Positions 32,648-42,591 of a stretch of 64,000 nucleotides of DNA are shown here, piece after piece (position 1 is the first letter of the stretch; the number at the start of each line of letters is the position of its first letter). Source of the DNA: Mesostigma viride (taxonomy: Eukaryota; Streptophyta; Mesostigmatophyceae; Mesostigmatales; Mesostigmataceae); the NCBI GenBank assembly GCA_009746045.1, contig RPFO01000213.1:10804957-10868956 (forward strand). The letters are read 5' to 3'. A program made the translations under genes and the position numbers. The notes under the pieces are model-generated. The model searched no databases. It saw nothing but the letters and a program-made list of their open reading frames with translations, and was not told where the DNA came from.

Positions 32648-32718
32648 TGCTGCTGCGCCAGCATTTTGCGGCCTCATTAGATGCTTCACACAAGTGTAAT
32701 CATGCCGATATTATGTTG

Positions 32719-32724
32719 AATAAA
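32719..32724 (+). terminator. AATAAA polyadenylation signal after the transposase gene
   Basis: AATAAA lies 72 bases after the predicted stop codon and before the right subterminal array. This is a plausible cleavage/polyadenylation signal. Confidence 0.5.
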
Positions 32725-32784
32725 GATGCATCATTCATTGTTTGGGCCTAAACTGACTTGTTGTCGGTTCAGCCCTTGTGTTTT

Positions 32785-33099
32785 TTACCACTTTTGTGCT
32801 CGTCGTGGTGTTCTTTTTACCACTTTGGCCACTTTTTATCACTTTTTACCACTTTTACCACTTTTTATCACTTTTTACGGCTTTTTACCACCATTTTCCA
32901 CCTATTACCACTTTTACCACCTCCGTTAGGTGGTAAAAGTGGTAAAAGGTGGTATTTTTTATCACTTTTTACGGCTTTTTACGGGTTTTTACGGCTTTTT
33001 ACGGCTTTTTACGGCTTTTTACTTCGTGTGGGTGGTAAAAAGTGGTAAAAAGTGATAAAAAGTGATAAAAAGTGATAAAAGTGGTATTTTTTACCACCC
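32785..33099. repeat. right subterminal array of TTTTACCAC motifs
   Basis: ttttaccac/ttttatcac/ttttacggc repeats run from 32,785, turn to the opposite orientation at about 32,930-32,955, and again at 33,030-33,090. They mirror the left array at 18.89-19.26 kb and end just inside the CACTA terminus at 33,113. Confidence 0.85.
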
Positions 33100-33113
33100 C
33101 CGAGTTCCTAGTG

Positions 33114-33542
33114 TGACGGCGCCGTTGCTCCAGCTCCTGCATCAGTGTCCACGTCTCGGCGCCGTAGGTCAGGATCGTCAGAATGACGACCTTGAAGAGG
33201 TCACGCTTGACGATCCGGGGTAGGGCGGGGTTGCTCCACCAGCGGCGGTGGTCATGGAGGTGCCCCCACGCCATGCCGATCCGTGTCGTCATGTCGTCCT
33301 CGCAGTCGGGAAGCCAACTGCCGAGCAGCTTGAAGCGGCCTGAAGGAGGGTAGTTGACCTCGGCATCGTCTAAGAGGCGGAGTGTGGGTGGGGGCCCTGC
33401 CATGCCGAGGGCCAGGGCCTCCGTTTTGGGGCTGATTTCTAGACCAACCGCCCGAGCCTCGAGCGCCAGGCAGTCCAGCCAAAGTTGGGCAGACTCCGGC
33501 TTCTCGATGAGGGTGATGTCGTCGGCATAAATGAGGTCAGCT
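33114..33542 (-). mobile_element. LINE-2, 5' part (RT palm with YADD), split by the CACTA element
   Basis: Minus strand, starting near 33,540: DLIYADDITLIEKPESAQLW contains the RT active site. It continues LALEARAVGLEISPKTEAL, FKLLGSWLPDCEDDMTTRIG and LTILTYGAETWTLMQELEQ up to RRRHT at 33,114. The next LINE residues, KLLRKALNI, are at 18,873. Everything upstream of the RT palm is missing, as usual for a 5'-truncated LINE. Confidence 0.9.
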
Positions 33543-34171
33543 AGTAAATTCAGTTGAATGAGAGTTTACTCCCGAGGGAATCCATGGCTCTTGCAGGAAA
33601 GTTGCCTTTATTATAATGAGCAAACACAGACGTAAGTCACGTCTTGTCCAAGACTGCACGTAGCACAGACGACAGGGTCGCTGTGCCAAGAGAGCGTGCA
33701 CGCAAGAGCTAGCGTCCTAGAGCTACCAAGTCACACATATAGCTTGCTAGGGACGCGTCCAAGTATTCAGCTGTACTGTCACAGCTGAACTGTCAATCAA
33801 TTGATTACACAGACTCTGGCACGCCTTTGGCGCGCAGATCTATCAATTGTCCATACGGCTAGTCCTGTGGACCTATCCGTACACTACTCAGCATCAATTG
33901 TCTTATAGGTCCAGGCGCGCTACAGCACGCCTACCTATCAATTGACCATCAAGTCCTGTATGTACAAGTCCTGTCAACGTCCTGCGGACTATCAAAGTGA
34001 CACTTGTACATCCTGTGTCCGTACGCGCCCACAGTGGCGCGCCGGGCACTGTCGGCACAGCCTAGGAAACGTCATAACTTTTACGTCCCGTAACCAAATG
34101 AGGCGTTCAAGGTGCCGTTGGAAAGAGCGTAACAATCTCTATCCATCTAACGTGAATCCTTTACGTTAACT
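33543..34171 (-). repeat. solo or partial Copia-like LTR, related to the B family
   Basis: On the minus strand it starts AGTTAACGTAAAGGATTCAC, comparable to the B LTR start AGTTAACGCCAAG. It ends near GAATTTACT. Several internal words resemble B LTRs, such as aacgtcataactttta followed by a ggtgccgttggaa block. Right and left flanks share no target duplication, so it may be a deletion remnant. Confidence 0.5.
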
Positions 34172-35086
34172 CCAATCCCTTCTTTTCTTTAGGGATCACA
34201 TCCCCTGCCAGGGACCCTTGAAGTAGCTTGAAATGTCCTTTACTCCAGCTTGAAGCTTGAACAGATGTCTTTAATGGCCAATGCCATTCCCCCAGCCCTT
34301 TCTTTTAAGGAACTGGAAAAGAAACAGATCTGCCACAGGGAAAACCATTCCATGAGAAATGGATAAAAACCTATGGAAGTGGCATTACATAGTACCACCA
34401 GATATTAGAAACACACAAAATTAAATACATACAGGTTAATTCTATGAGGTCTTCTCCAGGAATTAATCCCATCACCTCGGTAGAGCCTCCAGTACAATGA
34501 CCTTCTGGCGGTGAGTTACATTAATCCCAGATACTAATCCCATAAAACCCAGTACATATTCAATATAAGCACAAGAAATCCATGACAATTAAAATTACCA
34601 CTTGACAAAGTAAGACGTATTACAATAGTTTCCCCGTCATACTCTCAACAGGTTAGTATTGGCGCCCGTCTTATGGCGCCCGTCTACTTGTCAGATGATA
34701 AATTGCCACAGCAAACAAATGACAAAATGAAACACATAGGCAACAATTAAATCCTGCCCTGGGGAACTAGGGAAGTCTGAACAGGTAAAACACCTGAGCA
34801 GGCCAGCTTGTAGAAACATAATACCAGGGAATCGAACCCCGCCCTATAAACCCCAGAATAAAGGTTCCCAGACCATTGTGAGAGGTATGTACAAATATAC
34901 ATTTCTTTTAAAATAGAATACATTGTCTGTAATGGACCTGTCAACCTTGTGTAGTCAACAGCATGAACCCCAGCCAAAACCTGGCTGTATCCTGATTAAA
35001 ATCGGAGTGAGTGTACCATGGTCCATGAGCCTTAGTACAGACTAAAATACAGGTATTATTATGCCAGTCACAATGCTGACACTACC
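34172..35086. other. A/T-richer stretch without a recognised gene
   Basis: About 915 bp with no ORF over 76 codons and no recognised repeat. It may be internal sequence of the element whose LTR precedes it. Confidence 0.5.
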
Positions 35087-35456
35087 AGTTAACGCCAAGC
35101 GCATTGGCGTGATCCTGATTCGGCATTTCTCTGCGATTCCAGCGGCACCGGAACGAGTTCATTCCGACAAGTATCAAGAAAGTTATGGCGTTCCGACTTC
35201 CCGGTCGCGCGCGAGCGCGAGCCGGCTGTTCTTCTAAGTCGGACGTGAATATTTGCCGACGACATATGGGGTCGACAGTAATTCCTGGGCTGACAGGAAT
35301 TAGGTGCTGAACCTACGACGGTATTGGGTTAATACGTCGTACGCAGGAAATAGGAACCTTAACCTGTGGTCTGGTGGTACCGCAGGCCTAGTCCTGGACT
35401 TCTAGGTGCAGATGCAATAATCACTGTGGTGACTGTACTCTGTGGTCACTGTGCCT

Positions 35457-35835
35457 AGTTAGTCTAAGTCTCCCGCCTGTAGCCTAAGTGGACACGTGCC
35501 AGCACCGCCGGCGCCCAATTGGGTACTGGGACGGTGCTGGACTAGAGTAGTCGTGGCATGGACACGTGGCTGTACTCAGTATGTGATGAGCCGGTACCTC
35601 AGTACCGGGACTGTAGTTGTCATGTTAGGACTGACTAGATCAGGTTGTAACTGATAGGTTAGTCCGTCCAGGATCAGTAAGTTAGTTTAACTTACGCAAA
35701 GTCTGGCCAGCCATAGTTGACGGCTGGCCAGCAGTATATGTGCCACATTATCCTAATGCCAAGGTGTCTCGTCGTTCAAGCACACACTCGCCATTTGGCA
35801 GTGCCCGAGCATTCCAAGCTTCGTGTTGCATAACT
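35457..35835 (+). repeat. 5' LTR of element A
   Basis: 379 bp, ends AGTT...AACT, same length as the 3' LTR. It is preceded by the target copy TGCCT. The last bases hold a palindromic ggccagcc block (35,703-35,733, gccagccatagttgacggctggc). Confidence 0.95.
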
Positions 35836-35942
35836 TGCATTAAAAAACTCCAAAAACAATACACAAGACGAGACGACGAGCGTGCGAAACGTTCAGTTCG
35901 CAAAACCACCCATTCCATTTTTTTACCCATCTTTTTGAACCA

Positions 35943-37124
35943 ATGGCTCCCAAGAACAACAAGGGAAAGGCCCTTATGGGCGCGACTTCCTCGGAGGAGG
36001 AGTCGCCGTCGGTGACGAAGTACCAGTCTTCGTCGTCCCCGATGTCCGATGACTCGGGGACGTCGGATTCGATTTTGGCGAGCATGCGCCAGGAGTACGA
36101 GAACAGGGATGATCAGGATCCCATGCATCCTGAGGATGTGGCCATGGAGGCAGCGGACCCAACGTACCGTGACATTGTGGAGAATGTCGTGGTGCGTGTG
36201 CCCCTGATGCGTAGGGTGCGAGGGTCGACCCCGGTGGTGCGTCCGAGGGGACCACCATATGCACCACGCGGTGCGGGGGCGGGGCCCGAGTCGGAAGAGG
36301 AGGCGAGTGGAGAGTCCGGCAGCGTGTCGGAAACCAGCTCGCTGGGTTTGTTTGGACTGCAGCCATCGTCGGCTGACGAGGAGCGCAGTGCGCAGGTGGC
36401 AGCGGATGCTGCAATGGCGCAGAGCCTGCAGGAGCAGGAGTCCGCGGAAGAGCGGAGGTTGGCTGTGCGCGCACGTGAGCGCGCCCAACAAATGGAGGAC
36501 GCTGCTCAGGTCCGCGCGGCATTGATGAGGAGGTCAGCGTCGCCGAGGCCAGAGTCGCCGACCCATGACGTGGTGAGGAGGGCGGACCTGGCGTGTTTCC
36601 AGCGCCTTCGACGGTCGGCAACGATCCCGAGGGAGATTGATGGGGTGCTGCAGGAGTCGGAGTTTCTTTGACGGGTCCGTCGGCGTCCGAAGCGGACGAC
36701 CTGGTGGAGATGACGCCGGCTATGCAGGCGCGAGAGAAGGAGGCGCAGAGGAGGCTCGCGGCCTTCAAGGCGGAACGGGAGAAGAAGCAGCGGAGGCGGA
36801 ACGTGATCGCGCAGAGGAAGCTGCGTGAGCAGCAGGAGCGTGACAGGGCGGAGGCGCTCGCGGCCAGGATTCGGGTGAAGATGTCTCACACCAAGGTGAG
36901 GTGTGAGCGTCTCACCGCGACCTGAAGAGCTGGAAGTACCGGAAGGTCGCGGAGATAGCACCATTGCAGGGGCCGGCTCGCCGGGAGGCGAGGAGCGGTA
37001 CCGCAGGAAGCTGGCCGCCTGGGAGGCAAGCGTAGGTCGCCTGGAGAGGCGTATGCTGAAGCAGCGACGCCGTATGTCGAAGAACATCAAGAAGGCTGCT
37101 GTGAGGGGATGCATGGGGGAGGCG
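35943..37124 (+). pseudogene. ORF0 of element A (charged, helical), spliced toward gag
   Basis: Starts MAPKNNKGKALMGATSSEEE at 35,943, in the context accaATGG. It has an acidic/Ser-rich N-terminus, then long charged helices (AMAQSLQEQESAEERRLAVR; after a frame change at about 36,665, EKEAQRRLAAFKAEREKKQR). After another change at 36,895 comes KLAAWEASVGRLERRMLKQR, reaching CMGEA at 37,124. There a donor GTAAGA begins a 70-nt intron (37,125-37,194) with acceptor TTTTTTGTCGCAG. Splicing keeps phase 0 and continues into the gag frame. Strong coiled-coil character is visible; no enzyme motif. Confidence 0.55.
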
Positions 37125-37194
37125 GTAAGAGCTGAATTTGGTTTGATGCCGGATGAACGCATTTCTACGAGCAGCTTACCATTTTTTGTCGCAG

Positions 37195-38720
37195 CCAACG
37201 CATACCATCTCAAACCGAGACGGCACAGCGGCAAGGACCAGGGTGACGCACCGGGGCGAACCCGGTCCAGCGACCTTGTCGCACCGGGAGGACATCCGGA
37301 GGCAACTCCAACTGGCCCAGCAGATGCTGGACGAGGGGCGGGAGCTCACCCCGGGCGAGCATGGCCGCCTAGCAGACACGGTGGCGAGGCTGGTGGCCTC
37401 GCTGAAGCCAACAAAACGAAGGGCACCGGGGAGGCGTGCCAGCCACAGCAAAAACGCAGGAGGGACGAGAGGGACGAGGGGGAGGATGACGGGAGAGGGG
37501 GGGCAACCAGGGCGGGGTGGACACGGCACCCAGGAGTCTGCACCAACACGGCACGAGGGCGGGGAGCGGCAGCAGCAGCAGCAACAACAACAGCAGCAGC
37601 AGCAGCAGCCACAACCAGCAGGAACGACCACAACCTCCAATATGGCCTTGAACAGGCCCAGGTTTGATCCAAAAAAGAAAGAGGACAAGCTAGTGTTTCC
37701 GGGTTTGCCAGAGGGCCACACCCAGGACGAAGCTAGGGAGTGGTTGTTTAAGTTGTCACATGCATATGCTAGCGACAATGTCCGTGATTGGTTTGCCTCT
37801 CTACGTGCGTCCACACCCATCCATCAATCTGCCAAGCCTATCCAGCAGTTGGTACAATTGTACCAAAAGCGTGCCAGCAGCGGGGTAGACGTGGCAGAAA
37901 ATGTGTTGTGGGCGCAGTTCATGGTTGATCTTAGGGCACTTGTTACCACGGGGGAGCACTTAGAAGTGCTTAAGGGCTTCCAGTGGATAGAGGCCTATAA
38001 GGTCAATAAGCGTGACTATGTGAGTGACAACAAAAAATATGTCATGTACATAGAGGGAGATGAGGAGCTGAAGAAGCTCAATGCCAAGTACCTAGTACAC
38101 CTATGGCTACAAAAGGCAGAACTGGACCCCACCACCCTGTCAGTAATCCTGGCAGGTCTGAAGGATAAGTGGGAGGACTTCAGGAAGGCAATGGCCTATG
38201 TGCAGCAATGCCTAGAGCCGTTTGCTGCTGCAGCCAAGGAGGGAAAGGTGAAGCAGGTAAAGGGGGAGGAAGCCTCAGGTACGGGGCTCTCCAAGAAGCA
38301 GATGCAGTCGCTGGTAGCCCAGGTAAAGGCGGTAATGGGGGGGATAAAAACAAAAACAACAAAAGTGGGGGAGGTGGAAACAAGGGGGGGGAAAGAACAA
38401 TAACAATAAAAACAGAAAACAAAGTGGGGGAGCTAGCAAGCCAGGGGGTGCTAAGCCAGCAGGGGGGGACAAGAGGTTGCCTCATGACCCCACCAAGCAT
38501 TGCACTAGGTGCCTTTGTAAGGGGCACCTAAAAGATGACTGCTGGAAAGGCAAACCCGACTATGGTTCTGACGTTGATGTTTGTCCTGGATGCTGGAAAA
38601 CACGTCACCCCATTGCAGCAGGAGCGCGCTGCACGGCACCCAGGCACAACAAGACACGCCAGGGCGCTACAACCGCGCGGGGGCGGCAGACCAGGGTGAC
38701 ACCTGTAAGCTACCCTCACC
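37195..38720 (+). pseudogene. Gag of element A with poly-Gln tract and zinc knuckle
   Basis: Frame from 37,195 (PTHTISNRDGTAARTRVTHR), a helical stretch (DIRRQLQLAQQMLDEGREL), and a CAG/CAA poly-Gln tract at 37,572-37,610. The capsid-like body runs from MALNRPRFDPKKKEDKL to about 38,300 (LVFPGLPEGHTQDEAREWLF; IQQLVQLYQKRASSGVDVAE). The frame ends at 38,401. In another frame at 38,477 the knuckle CTRCLCKGHLKDDC and a second Cys cluster follow (CPGCWKTRHPIAAGARC). G-rich and A-rich runs at 38,338-38,470 probably caused the shift. Confidence 0.8.
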
Positions 38721-38827
38721 ATTTTTCACAAATGGTTTCCTGTTACCTTCTGTCTGCCAAGTGTTGCCTGAGTGTGATGATGTGGATTGGGAAGTGGCAT
38801 ATGACATGACACTGTCACACATGATGC

Positions 38828-40804
38828 GTGACCCACCATAGCTCCCTTAGTGCAGCAGCAGAAAAGGTAATCACGTATGGTGCTCTAGCAGAGCAACTGC
38901 ACAAGGTTATGGGCCATGAGGCTGTGGCTGAAAGGCTAGCCAATAAAATACAAGGCCATGATCTGGAACAGATGTGCAGGCACGTACGTAAGCACTGTGA
39001 GCAATGTCAGCTATATGCTCCTAAGCCCAGAAAATGGCATGTGGCCACACCACCACTGGCTAGAGGCAAACTGGTTGGGGATGTTATACACGTGGTGAAG
39101 GACACGGTATACTACCTAGTCATAAAGGATGCCTGGTCAAGGTTTGTGGTAGTGGAGCCCCTGCCTGGGATGGATAAAGAGCAGCTGCACAGAGCTTTAC
39201 AGATAGCCTTGGCACGTTTTCACCCCATTGAAAAAGTAATGCTGGATCAGCAGTTTCTCTGCATCCAGGACAGGAATGACCTGCCCAAGATAGAAGTGTC
39301 TGGGGCTCAAGATCATGAACGTCAGGGGTTGGTAGAACGTACCATGAGAGCCATCAGGGATGTGATAAGAAAAATGCCATCCAGGTTGGCTGACTCTGGT
39401 AGCTATGCTGACAGGGCATCTTGGGCAGCAGGGGTGACTACCCAGCTAAACGCCAAACCAATAATGTCCTCACCTTTTGGGGAAATCACCCCAACTGGCC
39501 TTCAGTCAGGCAGCTATGCTTCAGAGGTACACACTCACTACAACACACAAAGGCAGCACTTAGCCAAGTTGCTGGCAAAGAAAGACAAAAATAATGCCAG
39601 GCCTGTGTTTGAAGTGGGGGACCATGTGTTGTTTTTCAGAGAGGGTGACAGAGGAAGAGCACACTCTGCCAGATGGCACGGTCCAGCTGTAGTCACCAAA
39701 ATTCATGAAGAAGGGACTGCAGTCACTATACAACATGACAGAGAGCGTGTGGTCAGCAAGCATAGACTCAAGCTTTATTACCCACCACTGGCAGACGTGT
39801 CAGGGGTAGAATTCTTGGACATGGATTCAGAGCAGGAGTCTGGTGGATTGATCTCACCCAATGAATTGGCTAAGGACGTCATTGATGCAAGCACTAGTAC
39901 CACAGTAGAAGCTCCTGTGTTCCTCAGTAGTGCAGCCCCACTACAACCCAATAGTCCACCTGGGCAGGAGGACGGTGCACAGGGTGAGCAGCAGGTAGCA
40001 CCTCCCTCACACCTGGAGGAGTCACAAAATAGAGCAGATCCTGTCGTTCCCAGGAAGTCATTTGCTGAGATTCTTAAGGCCTTGCACAAGGCACACAACA
40101 CTAAAGCAGTTGTGGCAACAGGTACAGCACAGGTCAATGCTGTAGGGGATGCAGGTCAAGATCCTAGTATTTTGGCTGTAGACACCCAAGCACAGGTGAG
40201 TATCATCAGTGCAGAAGCTGTATCTGGTCTGAAAATGAAGGCCTCACCATGGGCTAGAGTGTCAGATTTTTCAGGCAAAACCAAAATGCAGGTCAAAGGT
40301 CAGGTGAGCATTCAAATCTTGGGTATGCCCACTCCATTTCAGGTGGTTGAGGGCTACTCAGGGAATGCCCTGTTAGGGGAACCTTTTGTATCTTACCCTG
40401 GTGTTGTCATCTCAGCTGGGAGGTTGAGTGTGGCAGGGGTAGGACAGGTGCCTCTAGATCATTTTAAAATCCCTTTGAGCCAGATTAGCACTGGGTTGGA
40501 TGCTGCCATCAATGCAGTTAAGCCCAAGTACCTCCCAGGTCAGGAACCGTGTGTGGAGGACCTCATACACTCTCAAAAGCTACACCCTTCAGCGTTTGGG
40601 CTTGGTAGATGGGATGTTGCATCCATGTCTCCCCTGTCCTATGATGATATTGTACGGGACTGCCAGACGCAGATTGGGTTTCTTAAGTGGCTTGAGGCTT
40701 TTACCAAAGCCAGGGAGGAGTGGGTTGTTCCAGATGCACGTAGTCCCACACACACACCACCTGTGACTCCTCTTGATGCTATGCCAGCTGGGCCAAGAAG
40801 CTAA
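38828..40804 (+). CDS. integrase plus retropepsin-like domain of element A (IN-PR order)
   Basis: 658-codon frame. Residues 15-60 are the HHCC zinc region (EQLHKVMGHEAVAERL ... CRHVRKHCEQCQL). The integrase core carries Asp in GDVIHVVKD, Asp in VMLDQQFLCIQ and Glu in GLVERTMRAIRDV. The C-terminal barrel-like part has FEVGDHVLFFREGDRGRAHS and SKHRLKLYYPP. After a Pro/Ser-rich linker, residues about 450-535 look like retropepsin: AVDTQAQVSIIS (Asp at residue 452), SDFSGKTKMQVKGQV, and ALLGEPFV. The catalytic loop reads DTQ rather than DTG. The segment after it (YLPGQEPCVEDLIHSQ) links to RT. The frame stops at 40,804 while RT continues in another frame. Confidence 0.85.
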   Translation: MTHHSSLSAAAEKVITYGALAEQLHKVMGHEAVAERLANKIQGHDLEQMCRHVRKHCEQCQLYAPKPRKWHVATPPLARGKLVGDVIHVVKDTVYYLVIKDAWSRFVVVEPLPGMDKEQLHRALQIALARFHPIEKVMLDQQFLCIQDRNDLPKIEVSGAQDHERQGLVERTMRAIRDVIRKMPSRLADSGSYADRASWAAGVTTQLNAKPIMSSPFGEITPTGLQSGSYASEVHTHYNTQRQHLAKLLAKKDKNNARPVFEVGDHVLFFREGDRGRAHSARWHGPAVVTKIHEEGTAVTIQHDRERVVSKHRLKLYYPPLADVSGVEFLDMDSEQESGGLISPNELAKDVIDASTSTTVEAPVFLSSAAPLQPNSPPGQEDGAQGEQQVAPPSHLEESQNRADPVVPRKSFAEILKALHKAHNTKAVVATGTAQVNAVGDAGQDPSILAVDTQAQVSIISAEAVSGLKMKASPWARVSDFSGKTKMQVKGQVSIQILGMPTPFQVVEGYSGNALLGEPFVSYPGVVISAGRLSVAGVGQVPLDHFKIPLSQISTGLDAAINAVKPKYLPGQEPCVEDLIHSQKLHPSAFGLGRWDVASMSPLSYDDIVRDCQTQIGFLKWLEAFTKAREEWVVPDARSPTHTPPVTPLDAMPAGPRS

Positions 40805-42207
40805 GGTTAAAGTTTGTGTGCAAGCATAAACCTCAGGCTGATGGGGGACCACCCATTTTCCATGCTAGGCCATGTGTTACTGAGTTCAGGGGCTCTACAG
40901 AGCTGACAGAGGCTGAGCTTTATACTCCTGGTATTCAGCAAACGTCTCTCAAGGTGTTGCTTTCCTTGTTTTTGCATCAGCTTAATACAGGGAAGGATTA
41001 TGTGTGTAAAGCCACAGATATCAAAAGAGCCTTTCTAAAGGGGGACCCTGCCATAGCACAGCAGGTCTGGAGAGGTCAGGTATACGTGGTGAATACTCCT
41101 AAGGTGTGGCACAGGGATATTGTTCAACCCTTGTTGAGGCCAAACCTGGGGGTTGAAGGGTTGCAGTCAGCTCCAAAAATTTTTAGGCTGTCTGCACAGG
41201 AGGTATTCATGAAGCTAGGGGCCACCTATGATGACATTGACCCTTGCCTGTTTGTCATCCCACACCCTGATGGAATGATGATGTTTGTCTGGCATGGGGA
41301 TGATCAGTTAATCTCAGGTCCTAGAGCTGCAGTGGATGCTTTCATAGCTCAGGTGTCTGCCAGTTTTGAGATTGGCAAGCAGCTAGAGCTGGGCAAGGAG
41401 CCAGTCAAGTTCTGTGGCATGATGCTTGAGTTGCTGCAGCAGCAGGGCAGCTGGGTTTGTTCCATGCAGGCCTCTGCTGAATACATTAAGTCTTGTCTGG
41501 ATGTCCTGCCTGTTCACATCACCCCTGACATGTGCCCTACCATTAGAGGCAAGCTTGGTTGGCTATGTGCTACATGTGCACCCCACCTGGCTTTTGTGAG
41601 CAGGGTAGATGATGAGGTACTACAGGAGGTAGGAGCACGGGCAATCAAGCAGTTGTTGCATGATGGTCCACCTTTGATGCTTCACTCACTGGACCTGTTT
41701 ACTCCCATTCACATCACGTGCATGATGGATAGTTCAATGGAGTCCAGGGTAGTTACCAAGGTTCAAGCCAGAGAGGCTGGATTGTTTTTCCTGCATAACC
41801 AAGGTGGGAAGAAGTCACTAGTCTCCTGGTTCAGTAGATTGCACAAGAGGAAAGCTGTGAGTAGCAATGTAGCTGAATGCAGGGCTGTGGTATCTTCTGT
41901 CTTGCATGCAAGGTATCTCAATCACTTGCTGGTCTGGCTTCAACACCAGGCTGGTAGCTCTGCAGGAGTGAAAGCACATTTGCTGACTGACTCTCAATCT
42001 ATCATCTCTTTCCTTGCCAATCCTTTGGCTGTACACTCGGACCTGGATTGGATTGTGCTAAAACAGGAATGCAAGTACCTGGAGTCTAAAGCCCACGTCA
42101 GGGACAAAGACAATGCTGCAGATGCACTGACCAAGGTGCCACAAGCAGCAGGACCACAATACCAGGTCTTGTATGGGTTGATGAACCCTGGTTACAGTCT
42201 GAAGTGA
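40801..42207 (+). CDS. reverse transcriptase and RNase H of element A
   Basis: The frame begins LRLKFVCKHKPQADGG and continues with ELTEAELYTPGIQQTSLKV and KATDIKRAFLKGDPA (first catalytic Asp). The DDID region follows, then FVWHGDDQLISG, the active-site Asp pair in an HGDD rather than YVDD setting. The RNase H part has ITCMMDSSMESRV, VAECRAVVSSVLHARYL, LLTDSQSIISFLANP and HVRDKDNAADALTK, supplying the D-E-D-D set of Copia RNase H. It ends with TGA at 42,205-42,207. The frame differs from IN-PR; copy B1 also has RT in a separate frame at the homologous place. Confidence 0.9.
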   Translation, partial: LRLKFVCKHKPQADGGPPIFHARPCVTEFRGSTELTEAELYTPGIQQTSLKVLLSLFLHQLNTGKDYVCKATDIKRAFLKGDPAIAQQVWRGQVYVVNTPKVWHRDIVQPLLRPNLGVEGLQSAPKIFRLSAQEVFMKLGATYDDIDPCLFVIPHPDGMMMFVWHGDDQLISGPRAAVDAFIAQVSASFEIGKQLELGKEPVKFCGMMLELLQQQGSWVCSMQASAEYIKSCLDVLPVHITPDMCPTIRGKLGWLCATCAPHLAFVSRVDDEVLQEVGARAIKQLLHDGPPLMLHSLDLFTPIHITCMMDSSMESRVVTKVQAREAGLFFLHNQGGKKSLVSWFSRLHKRKAVSSNVAECRAVVSSVLHARYLNHLLVWLQHQAGSSAGVKAHLLTDSQSIISFLANPLAVHSDLDWIVLKQECKYLESKAHVRDKDNAADALTKVPQAAGPQYQVLYGLMNPGYSLK

Positions 42208-42591
42208 CTGGCACATTGTACATGTTAGCCCATGACCCCCTGCCTAATACTGCAGCTGAAAGGCTGCAGTGGCAGCTGGGTAGTTTTCTGACAGTGAGAA
42301 GCACTGGTCTAGAAAGTTGGGACATGATGAATGTGTTATTTATTGAATAAAATTTTGTGAGACACTTGTTTGGATGACCATGACATGCTGGGGCCTGGAG
42401 CACCCATCTCACTCAGTTAAGAAACCATGCTTGAGACATGGGGCCTTTTTAATGCATCTCTTGTACATGTGTGAGGTGACCTTTGGGTCCTAGTAGGTTA
42501 TCTGACAGTTTTTTTAAGGCATTGGGAATGGCTGCGTCCATTTGATGGCTATGTGTGTTTCTGTTGAAACCCAAAGAAAACTTAAAGTGGG
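42208..42591 (+). other. 3' untranslated part of element A with AATAAA and polypurine tract
   Basis: 384 bp with no ORF. AATAAA occurs at about 42,346. The last bases before the LTR are purine-rich (gaaaacttaaagtggg), the likely plus-strand primer. Confidence 0.6.

Larger units (their letters stand above)
18874..33113. mobile_element. CACTA/EnSpm-type DNA transposon, about 14.24 kb, with nested insertions
   Basis: Left end CACTAGGAACTC at 18,874; right end GAGTTCCTAGTG at 33,113, a perfect 12-bp terminal inverted repeat starting with CACTA. Both ends carry arrays of GTGGTAAAA-type motifs in inverted orientation, like transposase-binding subterminal repeats. Inside are a multi-exon TNP2-type transposase gene (plus, 28.1-32.6 kb) and a divergent second gene (minus, 27.2 to 19.8 kb). 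The flanks are two halves of one LINE that rejoin in frame when the element is removed. A 3-bp target duplication, usual for CACTA elements, is not visible. Without its inserts the element would be about 8.65 kb. Confidence 0.9.

Noticed and set aside
18871-33116. 3-bp target duplication (GTG) for the CACTA element
   Set aside because: Right flank is TGA, not GTG; the joined LINE codons need no duplicated bases.
37176-37820. Minus-strand ORF with poly-Cys opposite the gag of element A
   Set aside because: It is the reverse reading of the CAG/CAA poly-Gln tract.
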